Origin: JAKLKS01 sp964370855
GTDB taxonomy: Bacteria; Planctomycetota; JAJSAM01; JAKLKS01
Assembly (NCBI GenBank): GCA_964370855.1
Contig: CAYJMF010000008.1
Span: forward strand, 1-64,000
DNA length: 64,000 nt
Direction: 5' to 3'
The notes beneath the pieces are model-generated. The model had not been told where the DNA came from. It saw only the letters and a list, made by a program, of their open reading frames with translations, and made no database searches. Positions 49,692 to 57,979 of the stretch are shown one piece after another. Both the position numbers and the translations under genes were made by a program. Position 1 is the first letter of the stretch. Each line of letters opens with the position of its first letter.

Positions 49692-52600
49692 CTACCGCAC
49701 GACCCTCGTGTTCCACGTCCGGCGCCACTCCCGCGACGCGTCGTCGTCGGGATACTCCTCCCCCGCCGGCGGCGGGTAGGCGGACATCCCCCTGAAGGGC
49801 AGCGGCTCCACGGTCGCGGGAGTCGCCGTGTAGTGGTCCATGTCCTTGCACCACCCCTCGGTCTCGAGGAGGAAGGTGCGGGTCCACCCCTCGCGGAGCG
49901 GAGGGAAGTCGGCGACGGCGAACCGCAGAGCGATCTCCTCCCCGTTGCGGAAAACGACGTACCGATCGTCGGCCTCCAGGAGGAGCGGCCGCACGTCCCC
50001 GAACCGGGTGTACTCCCCGGCCATGGCCCGGAACCCGACCATGGAGGGGACCCGCCGATCGTAGTCGTGGATCTTCGGGAGCCGCCCGTCCGGCGAGACC
50101 TCCTCGGCGAACCCGGCCCAGCGGAGATCCGCCTCCGCCGGGGGGGCCGCCGTGCGCACGATCCCGCCCTCCCCCCGGTCCACGATCAGCCGGACCCGGT
50201 CCCAGTGGATCTCGAGGTTGGTCTTCAGGCGGAAGCGCGGCTCCGCGGGGGTGACGATCCCGGTGACGTCCAGGGTCATGGTGCGCGGGGTCCCGGCGGG
50301 ATAACCGGTGTCGGCGATGCCGGTGCGCCACCCCCCGGCGCCGTCGGGGAGCTCCAGCGTCGGCCACCGGGGGACGACCCCCGCCCCCGCCGCCGCGTAG
50401 AAGGTGCGCGAGTAGCCGTACTCGATCCAGCCGTCGAGGAGGAGGATGAGCCGCTCCCCCTCCCCGGCCTCGGGCACCCGCCCCGCGAAGTCGAACTCCA
50501 CCCAGTGGTCCCCCTCGGTGAACCCGAGGAGGTCCCGGTGGAGGAGGAACCCGTCGGCGTAGACGCGATCGGCTCGGGAGAGGGCGTCGAGGACGTCCCG
50601 GCCCCCGTGGTCCGTCGCCCTCACCGGCAGGACCGCGTCCGCCGTGCGGTGGCTGAAGATCCGCTCCCCCGGCGGGGGGAGGCTCCCCCCGAACCGCTCG
50701 TCGGGGAAGGCCTCGGCGTCGGAGGGATGATCCACGGCCACGAGGGCGAGCCGGTCGGCGTAGACGACCTCCTCCAGGGGCTCCGTGAACCGGATCTCGT
50801 AGAAGCCGTCCCGCGGCCGCAGCTGCTCCGGCGCGATGCGCACCCGCTCCGTGGGGTCCGGCGGCCCGTAGACGCCGGGCTTCACCAGGAACCCGAGCCC
50901 TCCGCCCCCCATGGAGTCGGCGACGAAGACAAACCGCTCCCCGTCCCAGGAGAAGATCACCGGGCAGGAGGCGGCCTTCCTCTGCACCTCCTCGATGCGC
51001 ACCGGCTTCGCCCCGCCGGCGGGGAGGTCGGGCTCCGCCTGGATGACCCCCTCCGTCCACCGGATGGAGACGAGATCCGCCTTCACGGCGCCGCCGAGGC
51101 CGAAGGAGAGGACCCCGGGGTCCGGCTTCCCGCCGAGGGCGACGGGGAGGCCCATCCAGCGGGTCACCCGCAGGCGCCCCGCCACCGCCTCGACCCGCGC
51201 CCCGAGGCCCCGCGGGTTGGTCCAGCCGAACTGGCGCCCGTTGGGATGGAGGACGCCGGCGAGGGTGACGTGGAGCATGAGGCGGCCGGCGTTGCCGGCG
51301 TGGGCGGCGAAGCCGACGCGGCCGCTGCGCGCCACGACGAGATCGAGATCCCCGTCCCCGTCGAAGTCGGAGAAGGCGCCGGCCCTCGCCTTCCCCCGCC
51401 CCTCCGGCAGGGGCCAGGCCGTCGCCTGGTGCATCCCCAGGGCGATGGAACCGTCGGGAAGGCGCCGCTCGACGAGGAGCCCGTCCCCGACCGCCGAGAG
51501 CCGGTCGTCGGAGCCGTCCCCGTCGGCGTCGCCGAGGGCCAGGCAGGCGCCGGAGACGAGGTCCTCCAGGATCCCGGAGAGGACGAGGGGCAGGGAGCCT
51601 CCTCCCCCGAAGGCCCCGCCGCGGAGGTTCCTCACCCACGACTCCCGGCCCACGAGATCCGGGAATCCGTCGTCGTCGATGTCCCGCAGGAGGAGCGGGG
51701 TCCAGGGCTCCGCGGGGAGGTCCGCGGGGCCGGGGGTGTGGGAGAGGTTCCCCCGCCCGTCGTTCAGGAGGAGGGAGCGGCCGGCCACGAGGTCCACGTC
51801 CCCGTCGGCGTCGAGGTCCGCGGCGAGGAGCCTTCCCGTCGAGCGCCCCTCGGGATGGTCGCGGAGTTCCGGGCTCCCGCCGGCGGCGCCGAGGACGAGG
51901 CCGCCCCCCTCCACGGCCACGTCCAGGCGGCCGTCCCCGTCGAAGTCGGCGACGGCGACGTCGCCCCCCCTCCCCCGCCGATCCGCCGGGGGAACCGGAA
52001 GCGCCGCCGGCGGGGCGAACTTCCAGCCCCCGAGGTTGCGGTGCCAGGCCGGGGCGCTCCCCCCGGCCACCAGGTCGGGCATCCCGTCCCCGTCGAGGTC
52101 GGCCACGGCGAGGGTCCCGCCGCCGTCCTCCCAGGAGGCGGAGGGGTCGGCCACGTCCACGAACCGCACCGACCCGCCCTGCGCCTCCGCCCCCGCGGGC
52201 AGCCACCGGTCGAGGTCGCGCACGCAGTTGCCGAGGGGACCCATGAAGCCGTAGGAGATCTCGCGGCCGTCCACGCGCTTGGCCTTCTCCAGTTCCTGGA
52301 ACCGGACGAGGTCGGCCTTCCCCTCGTCGTCCCTGTCCAGCTGGCGGCGGTTGAGGCCGCGCTGGTAGAGGGCGGCGCCGAGGAAGGGGTTGAGTTCGAG
52401 GGCCCTGGAGAACTCCGTCTCGGCGACCTCCGACCTGCCCTGCTCCCGGGCGGCGAGGCCGAGGCGGAAGTGGGAATCGGCGTCGTCGGGGGCGAGTTCC
52501 GAGGCGCGGCGGAAGGCGGCCTCCGCCTCGGCGGTGCGGGGGGGGCTCACGCCCTGGGTGAGGAGCATCCCCAGCAGGAAGGGGGGGGCGGCCTCCTTCG

Positions 52601-52931
52601 GGGCGAGGTCGGCGGCGGCGCGGAGCGCCTTCTCCGCGACGGCGGGGTCCTGCTGGTTGTTGACGAGGGCGACGGCGAGGTTGAACTGGGCGGGGTAGAA
52701 GCCCGGGGAGAGCCGGACGGCCTTCCGGAACTCCTCCGTGGCGCCGCCGTAGTCGTAGCGCTCGATGAGGGCGATGCCGCGGTTCATGAACGCGAGGAGC
52801 TCGGGAGCCCGGGCCGGGTCGAAGAGGACCTCGGGAGGGGGGTTCTTCGGGGGGGGCCTGGCGGGATCCTCCTTCGAGCAGGCGGCGGCGAGCAGGATCG
52901 CGGGGAGCAGCGCGAGGCGGTGGAATCGCAT
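49692..52931 (-). CDS. TPR - FG-GAP lipoprotein with ASPIC-like region
   Basis: 1079 residues from ATG 52931. LLAAAC at 13-18 is a lipobox, with Cys18 as the acylated residue, so an outer-surface or periplasmic lipoprotein is expected. Residues about 35-225 are TPR repeats. About 285-590 hold FG-GAP/VCBS repeats with calcium loops (ADLDGDGMPDLV, ADFDGDGRLDVA, RDIDDDGFPDLV, SDFDGDGDLDLV), which build beta-propellers. An ASPIC/UnbV-like segment follows (PNGRQFGWTNPRGLGARVEAV), then a C-terminal beta region (about 700-1079) of unknown family. Probably co-transcribed with the sulfatase and CRTAC1-like genes upstream. Confidence 0.8.
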   Translation of the reverse strand: MRFHRLALLPAILLAAACSKEDPARPPPKNPPPEVLFDPARAPELLAFMNRGIALIERYDYGGATEEFRKAVRLSPGFYPAQFNLAVALVNNQQDPAVAEKALRAAADLAPKEAAPPFLLGMLLTQGVSPPRTAEAEAAFRRASELAPDDADSHFRLGLAAREQGRSEVAETEFSRALELNPFLGAALYQRGLNRRQLDRDDEGKADLVRFQELEKAKRVDGREISYGFMGPLGNCVRDLDRWLPAGAEAQGGSVRFVDVADPSASWEDGGGTLAVADLDGDGMPDLVAGGSAPAWHRNLGGWKFAPPAALPVPPADRRGRGGDVAVADFDGDGRLDVAVEGGGLVLGAAGGSPELRDHPEGRSTGRLLAADLDADGDVDLVAGRSLLLNDGRGNLSHTPGPADLPAEPWTPLLLRDIDDDGFPDLVGRESWVRNLRGGAFGGGGSLPLVLSGILEDLVSGACLALGDADGDGSDDRLSAVGDGLLVERRLPDGSIALGMHQATAWPLPEGRGKARAGAFSDFDGDGDLDLVVARSGRVGFAAHAGNAGRLMLHVTLAGVLHPNGRQFGWTNPRGLGARVEAVAGRLRVTRWMGLPVALGGKPDPGVLSFGLGGAVKADLVSIRWTEGVIQAEPDLPAGGAKPVRIEEVQRKAASCPVIFSWDGERFVFVADSMGGGGLGFLVKPGVYGPPDPTERVRIAPEQLRPRDGFYEIRFTEPLEEVVYADRLALVAVDHPSDAEAFPDERFGGSLPPPGERIFSHRTADAVLPVRATDHGGRDVLDALSRADRVYADGFLLHRDLLGFTEGDHWVEFDFAGRVPEAGEGERLILLLDGWIEYGYSRTFYAAAGAGVVPRWPTLELPDGAGGWRTGIADTGYPAGTPRTMTLDVTGIVTPAEPRFRLKTNLEIHWDRVRLIVDRGEGGIVRTAAPPAEADLRWAGFAEEVSPDGRLPKIHDYDRRVPSMVGFRAMAGEYTRFGDVRPLLLEADDRYVVFRNGEEIALRFAVADFPPLREGWTRTFLLETEGWCKDMDHYTATPATVEPLPFRGMSAYPPPAGEEYPDDDASREWRRTWNTRVVR

Positions 52932-53004
52932 GGAGGGCCCTCCGTGGAGATTGGACGCGGGGGGGGGAGGGGATGCAACAAAGGCGGGCCCCCCCGCGGG
53001 GAGA

Positions 53005-54537
53005 TCAGCGCCCGGAGTTGGGATGGGACGGGGGGTCGAGGCCCTCCTCCAGCCACCGCCGCATGTCCCTGATCCCGAGGGAGGGCTCCCCCTCAAGAAG
53101 GTCCACCTCCTCCCCGGGATCGCTGCGCACGTTGAAGAGCCGGGTCTTCACGGGGGACCAGGACTCGTCGTCGGCGAAGCGGACGCGCCGCTCCAGCTTC
53201 CACTCCGGTCCTGCGGCGCCGCCGGAGTAGGCCACCTGGAACATCCACCGGAGCGGCTCGAGGGCGCTCTCCGGGAGATCGCGGCCGAGGGCGCGCGTCG
53301 TCGCGATGAAGGGGAGGACCGGGCCGTACTCCGCGAGGACCCGGCGCTCCGCGTCGGGCGGGGCGGTCAGGGGCCGTGCGTCGAGGCCGGTGTGGGGCGG
53401 CACCGCCAGACCGGCGGCCTCGAGGATCGTCGGGTGGAGGTCCATCAGGCTGGCCATGGCGGGCTCGACGGTACCGGCGCCGCGCCCGTCGGGCCAGCGG
53501 ATCACCAGGGGGACGCGCAGGAGGGGCTCGTGCACCGAGAGCCGGTGCCCGAACTCCCCGTGCTCCCCGAGGTTGTCCCCGTGGTCCGATGTGAGGATCA
53601 CGAGGGAGTCCTCCAGCAGTCCCTTCTCCTCGAGCCAGGCGAAGAGCCGGCCGGTCTCCTCGTCCAGGGTCCGGATGTCCCCGTCGTGGAGGTCCCCGAG
53701 GACCCTCGCCTCCTCCGGCGCGACCGCGACCCTCCCCAGAAACTCCCCCATGGCCATCCTCGTGTCGAAGGCCTCCATGGACGCGCGCAGGGCTGCCGGA
53801 GGCCGGGGGATGCCCAGCGCCTCCAGCGCCCCGGGAGGCGGCGCGTGGGGAAGGTGGGCGTCCAGGAAGTTCACGTACAGGAACAGGGGGCGCCCCGGGT
53901 CCCGCTCCCGGGTGAGGACCTCCTCCAGGGTGGACCGGACGAGGGCGGCGGTGCGGACCGCGGGGGGCTTCTCCTCCCCTTCGAAGGAGACGCGGAAGGT
54001 CTCGAAGCCGGCGTCGAGCCCCGTTGCCGCGGAGACGACGCCGTTGGCGGAGACGCCGACGGTCTCGTAGCCCCCCTGCCGCAGGGTGGCGGCGAGGAGC
54101 GGGAGATGGGGTCGGACCCGGTCCTCCACCTCCACCCGCAATCCGTGCCGCGAGGGGCGGAGCCCCGTGAAGAGGCTCGCGTGGGACGGGGCGGTCCAGG
54201 GGGCCGCGGCGATGCAGCCGGTGTAGCGGACGCCCTCCCGGCTGAAGGACTCGAGCCACGGGGTCGTGGGACGCCGGTAGCCGAAGGCGGAGAGGCGATC
54301 GATGCGGCAGGTGTCCCAGACGACGAGGATGATGTGGGGAGGGAGGCCGGTGCGGGGACCGGGGAGCGCCGACAGGAGGCCTCCCCCGAGACCGAGGGCC
54401 AGGAGGAGGAGGAGGACGGTCCGCCGCCGGAGGGGGAATCGGCCGGGCTTCACCACGGGGAATTGGGCGCCCGGAGGGGAGCCGGGCAGCGGGTGCGGGT
54501 CGCCAATCGGATCGGCGCCGTCGGCATGGCCTTTCAC
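53005..54537 (-). CDS. Membrane-anchored sulfatase-family hydrolase, Thr in place of Cys/Ser
   Basis: 510 residues from GTG 54537; no ATG in frame gives the N-terminal anchor (about 40-58), so the weak GTG is kept with caution. Alkaline-phosphatase-superfamily fold: WDTCRIDRLSAFGY (metal-binding Asp residues), the nucleophile region WTAPSHASLFTG, and LTSDHGDNLGEHGEFGH (metal ligands). In true sulfatases the nucleophile is a formylglycine made from Cys or Ser in C/S-x-P-S-R. Here the position is Thr115 and the Arg is His, as in LtaS-type phosphoglycerol transferases. A phosphotransferase or phosphodiesterase role is as likely as sulfatase activity. It lies in a minus-strand cluster with a CRTAC1-like and a TPR/FG-GAP protein. 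Confidence 0.8.
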   Translation of the reverse strand: MKGHADGADPIGDPHPLPGSPPGAQFPVVKPGRFPLRRRTVLLLLLALGLGGGLLSALPGPRTGLPPHIILVVWDTCRIDRLSAFGYRRPTTPWLESFSREGVRYTGCIAAAPWTAPSHASLFTGLRPSRHGLRVEVEDRVRPHLPLLAATLRQGGYETVGVSANGVVSAATGLDAGFETFRVSFEGEEKPPAVRTAALVRSTLEEVLTRERDPGRPLFLYVNFLDAHLPHAPPPGALEALGIPRPPAALRASMEAFDTRMAMGEFLGRVAVAPEEARVLGDLHDGDIRTLDEETGRLFAWLEEKGLLEDSLVILTSDHGDNLGEHGEFGHRLSVHEPLLRVPLVIRWPDGRGAGTVEPAMASLMDLHPTILEAAGLAVPPHTGLDARPLTAPPDAERRVLAEYGPVLPFIATTRALGRDLPESALEPLRWMFQVAYSGGAAGPEWKLERRVRFADDESWSPVKTRLFNVRSDPGEEVDLLEGEPSLGIRDMRRWLEEGLDPPSHPNSGR

Positions 54538-54695
54538 CCTCTAAGTTCTCGGGACGGAAGGTGGAGGTACGCTCCTCCCGGAGCAACCCCCGTGCCGACG
54601 CGGGCGCACGGGGTCGCGGGGCGCGATGCTGGCAAGGGGGCTTTCCGACGTAATGCGACCGTTACACCCCGGGCCGGGCCGGCGCCCCCGCTCCG

Positions 54696-56414
54696 CTACT
54701 CCTCGATCGTCACGCGGCCCGCGGGGACCCGCTCCACCACCCGCACGGCCCCCGACGGGAACCGCACCCGCACGCGATCCGCGGCGGCGCGATCGCCGAG
54801 GCCGAAGAGGACCCCCGGCCCCATGCCGCCGAGGTAGCCCTGGGTCGTGCGGACCTCCTCCCGCTGCGCCGTCTCCCCCGCCTCCACCGTGATGACGGCG
54901 CCGATCCCGTCCCGGTTCCCCTTCCCGCCCCGGAGCCGGACGAGCAGCGATCGCCGCTTCTCCCCCCCGTCGTTGCGCAGGAGGAGGGGCCGCGCCCCCA
55001 GCGTCGCGATGACGGCATCCGGGTCCCCGTCCCCGTCGAGGTCCGACACCGCGCAGGCCCGCCCCGTCGCGATGCGCCCGAAGGCGGTCGCCGCGGAGAC
55101 GTCCTCGAACCGCCCCCCGCCGAGGTTGCGGAAGAGGAGGGGGTCCTGGGGCTGCTGCGCGTGCAGGGCCCCGCAGGTGAGCGCCAGATCGGGGAACCCG
55201 TCGAGGTCGTAGTCGAGGGGCGTCGCCGACCATCCCGTCCGGCTCCCCGTGACCCCCTCCAGCCCCGCCGGCCGCGCCCGGTCCTCCATGCGCCCGCCGC
55301 GGTTGAGGTAGAGGGTCCCGCCGCTCCCGTCGGGGATGGCGACGTCGGGCCTCCCGTCGCGATCGAAGTCGGCGATGCCGATGCCCATGGAGGAGCGCTC
55401 CTGCCCGAGGTCCGACAGCGCCATCCCCAGCAGGAACCCGGTCTCCACCCACTTCCGCTCCCCGCGCCGCTCGTAGACGAAGTTGGCCTTCGCGTCGTTG
55501 GAGACGAGGAGCTCCTGGGTCCCGTTCCCGTCGAGGTCGGAGAAGGCCACCGCCATCCCCCGCCCCTCCGTCGTCCAGAGCCCCCCCTCCAGCGTCGCGT
55601 CCCGGAAGGTCCCGTCGCCGCGGCCGAGGAGGAGCCGCGTCGGCTCCCCCCGGTACCCCATGGGGCCGGGGAAGGGGTCGGCGGGGCCCGAGGGCTTCAC
55701 CGCGGGATCGTAGACCACGTAGCCGCAGACGAGGAGGTCGAGGATCCCGTCCCCGTCGGCGTCGCCCCAGGCCCCCCCGACGGAGAAGCCGCCGGTGGCG
55801 ATGCCGGAACCCGCCGTCGCGTCCGTGAACCTCCCCCCGTCGTTTCGGTAGAGGCGGTCGGGCCCGAAGTTGGCCACGAAGAGATCGAGGTCCCCGTCCC
55901 CGTCGAAGTCCGCAGCCGCGGCCCCCATCCCGTAGCCCGGATCCCCGAGGCCGCTCTCCGCCGTGACGTCGGTGAACCTCCACCCCCCGTCGTTGCGGTA
56001 GAGCCGGTTCACCGGCGGCGACGGATGGCGCTCCCCCGGCGCCGCCACGGGATCCACGGCCCCCTGGAGGAAGTAGAGGTCGTCGTCCCCGTCCCCGTCG
56101 AAATCGAAGAGCGTCACCCCGCCGCCGGAGGCCTTGACGAGGTTGTCCATGGGCCCGCCGCCCCAGGTGTGGGAGAAGTCCACGCCGGTCTCCGCGGGCG
56201 GGAGTTCCACCCAGCGGACGGGAAGGGGCGGGAGGGCGCGAGGAGCGGGAACCCCGGCGAGGATGTCCTCCCCGGGACCGCGGGGACGGACCCGGTCCCC
56301 TCCGGTGTCCCGCCGGGAGGAGGGGTCGATCGACCGGTCGAGCGCCCACCGCCCCAGCAGTGCCAGGGCGGCGAGGCCGAGGATTCCGAGGAGGAGCTGG
56401 AGGGGGCGGGACAC
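54696..56414 (-). CDS. CRTAC1-like FG-GAP / ASPIC-UnbV protein
   Basis: 572 residues from GTG 56414, with an N-terminal anchor or signal peptide (about 6-22). Repeated FG-GAP calcium loops run from about 95 to 480 (FDFDGDGDDDLYF, ADFDGDGDLDLFV, GDADGDGILDLLV, ADFDRDGRPDVAI, SDLDGDGDPDAVI). The C-terminal 90 residues match the ASPIC/UnbV module (LLVRLRGGKGNRDGIGAVITV). Such proteins form calcium-stabilised propellers on the cell surface and often adjoin sulfatases. Same strand and spacing as the sulfatase (158 bases), so one transcript is likely. Confidence 0.85.
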   Translation of the reverse strand: MSRPLQLLLGILGLAALALLGRWALDRSIDPSSRRDTGGDRVRPRGPGEDILAGVPAPRALPPLPVRWVELPPAETGVDFSHTWGGGPMDNLVKASGGGVTLFDFDGDGDDDLYFLQGAVDPVAAPGERHPSPPVNRLYRNDGGWRFTDVTAESGLGDPGYGMGAAAADFDGDGDLDLFVANFGPDRLYRNDGGRFTDATAGSGIATGGFSVGGAWGDADGDGILDLLVCGYVVYDPAVKPSGPADPFPGPMGYRGEPTRLLLGRGDGTFRDATLEGGLWTTEGRGMAVAFSDLDGNGTQELLVSNDAKANFVYERRGERKWVETGFLLGMALSDLGQERSSMGIGIADFDRDGRPDVAIPDGSGGTLYLNRGGRMEDRARPAGLEGVTGSRTGWSATPLDYDLDGFPDLALTCGALHAQQPQDPLLFRNLGGGRFEDVSAATAFGRIATGRACAVSDLDGDGDPDAVIATLGARPLLLRNDGGEKRRSLLVRLRGGKGNRDGIGAVITVEAGETAQREEVRTTQGYLGGMGPGVLFGLGDRAAADRVRVRFPSGAVRVVERVPAGRVTIEE

Positions 56415-56471
56415 GGGAGGCCCATTCTACGCGGACGCGCCCGCCCCGCCCCCGGCGGAGCGGTGGCCCAT

Positions 56472-56501
56472 CAGCCTGTCGCGGGTCACCGCGACAGGCT
56501 G
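56472..56501 (-). terminator. Stem-loop immediately after the AhpD-like gene
   Basis: A 12-base-pair perfect stem (CAGCCTGTCGCG with its complement) around a 6-base loop, starting at the base after the AhpD-like stop. No T-run follows, so termination may be partial, leaving some read-through into the CRTAC1-like gene. Confidence 0.5.
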
Positions 56502-57041
56502 CTAGTCCATCTTCGGGGCCGGCGGGAAGTCGACCTCGGTGTTGTTGAGGTGGTTGAAGTAGTTGGTGAAGAGGTTGAGGGAGGTGACGGCCACCACCTC
56601 CGCGAGGGCGGCGTCGTCGAGGCCGTCGCGGCGGGCGTGGGCGACGTCGGCGTCGGTGAGATCGCCGCGGGCCTGCACGATCTTCCGCGCCAGGGTCACG
56701 GCGGCCGCGGCGCGCCGATCCCTCGCCTTGCCGCGGCGGGCCTGGGAGACGTCCTCCTCCGAGAGCCCCTGCATCCTCCCGATGGCGGAGTGGGCGGCGA
56801 GGCAGTAGTCGCAGGAGTTGTCCTGGGCCACGGCCAGCGCGATCTGCTCCCGCACCGACGCCGGGAGGGAGGACTTCGACAGCGCCTCGGAGAAGGCGAG
56901 GTAGCCGCCGAGGACCGCCGGGGAAGCGGCCATGCCCTTGAAGATGTTGGGCACCCGGCCGAGCTTCCCCTGCACCGCCTCCAGCATCTCCTTCGCCGGG
57001 CCTTCGGCCCTGGCGGGATCGGCGACCTTCAGTCGGGGCAT
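56502..57041 (-). CDS. AhpD-like / carboxymuconolactone-decarboxylase-family protein
   Basis: 179 residues from ATG 57041; a longer frame starting at 57170 adds a non-homologous leader. The all-helical CMD fold is shown by NIFKGMAASPAVLGGYLAF, the CxxC-H redox site SCDYCLAAHSAIG (about 86-98), and AVTSLNLFTNYFNHLNNTEVDFP at the end (in two parts). The length and CxxC...H arrangement match peroxidase-like AhpD relatives, which reduce peroxides through a thiol pair. The substrate and electron donor are not known. Cytoplasmic. Divergent from the lipoprotein gene at 57131. Confidence 0.88.
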   Translation of the reverse strand: MPRLKVADPARAEGPAKEMLEAVQGKLGRVPNIFKGMAASPAVLGGYLAFSEALSKSSLPASVREQIALAVAQDNSCDYCLAAHSAIGRMQGLSEEDVSQARRGKARDRRAAAAVTLARKIVQARGDLTDADVAHARRDGLDDAALAEVVAVTSLNLFTNYFNHLNNTEVDFPPAPKMD

Positions 57042-57130
57042 GGGGATCTCCTCGATTCCGGACGCGTGCGGGGCGACGGGGGCGGCCGGTCCTCCCGCCG
57101 TCGCGGTCCGGTGGTATTCTCGGACCTTCC

Positions 57131-57979
57131 ATGATGGCAACACGGGCCCCCGTTCGCGCATTCCTGGCACTGCTGGCGGTGACGGCCGTCGGCTGCGTCG
57201 GGGTCAGGAGCTGTGACAACCCGGTGGCGACGCCTTCGCCCACCGAAGAGGAAGCCGTCGCCGGGACTCCGAAGGAGACTACGACGTCTCCTGATTCCGT
57301 CCCGCCTCCCCCGGTTCAAGACCCCCGGCCCTGGCTCTCTACCCCGGGCACCACCACCCTCGGCTTCGGCCTCCTTCGCGTCGCCCCCGCGCCGGGGGCC
57401 GGGAGGGCCGCCTTCCGCATCCGCTTCCGGGACCACGGCGACGGCGGCTACGCCTCCGACGCCACCAGCGCCTGCGTCATCGCCCTGCGGGCGGAGCCCT
57501 TCGCCGAGGGGCCCGCGGTCTTCGCCGACGCGTGGCTCGGCTTCGGCCTCGCCGCGGCGGAGCCCGGAGCCGGCGTCGTGGAGGCCGCCGCCGAGTTCTC
57601 CGTCGAGGGGGAGCGCACCGTGGTCGTCGCCTACGGCCCCTGGGACGGCGCCGACACGGGCCGGCCCCCCTCCAACGTCCACACCTTCACCCTCTTCGTG
57701 GAACCCCTCGACGGCGGCCGCTGGCGCTGGATCGAATCCGAGGCCGGGGAGCTGGTGACCACCAACTGGTCCCGGCGCCCCGGCGTGGAGCGGGGCGGAC
57801 CCTACGCCCCGCCCGGGGGCGGGGAGCCCCTCCACGTCGAATCCCGCGTGCTCGTGCTGTACGACCCGGAGAACGCGCGCTCCGCCGACTCCCCCGCCGA
57901 CGGCTACGCCGCGGAGCGCCTCGCCCTGCCGCCGGACCTCTTCTCCGTCCTCGAGAAGGTGCCCATCCGTTGGAGGTGA
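57131..57979 (+). CDS. Putative lipoprotein, unknown function
   Basis: 282 residues from ATG 57131 (a second ATG follows directly). LAVTAVGC near residue 22 is lipobox-like. After a Pro/Thr-rich linker (about 30-70) comes a single beta-rich domain (about 72-282). No motif or family recognised. Its TGA stop overlaps the GTG start of the diheme peroxidase by four bases (GTGA), so the two are translationally coupled and probably act together, perhaps as a partner or tether of the peroxidase. Confidence 0.65.
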   Translation: MMATRAPVRAFLALLAVTAVGCVGVRSCDNPVATPSPTEEEAVAGTPKETTTSPDSVPPPPVQDPRPWLSTPGTTTLGFGLLRVAPAPGAGRAAFRIRFRDHGDGGYASDATSACVIALRAEPFAEGPAVFADAWLGFGLAAAEPGAGVVEAAAEFSVEGERTVVVAYGPWDGADTGRPPSNVHTFTLFVEPLDGGRWRWIESEAGELVTTNWSRRPGVERGGPYAPPGGGEPLHVESRVLVLYDPENARSADSPADGYAAERLALPPDLFSVLEKVPIRWR

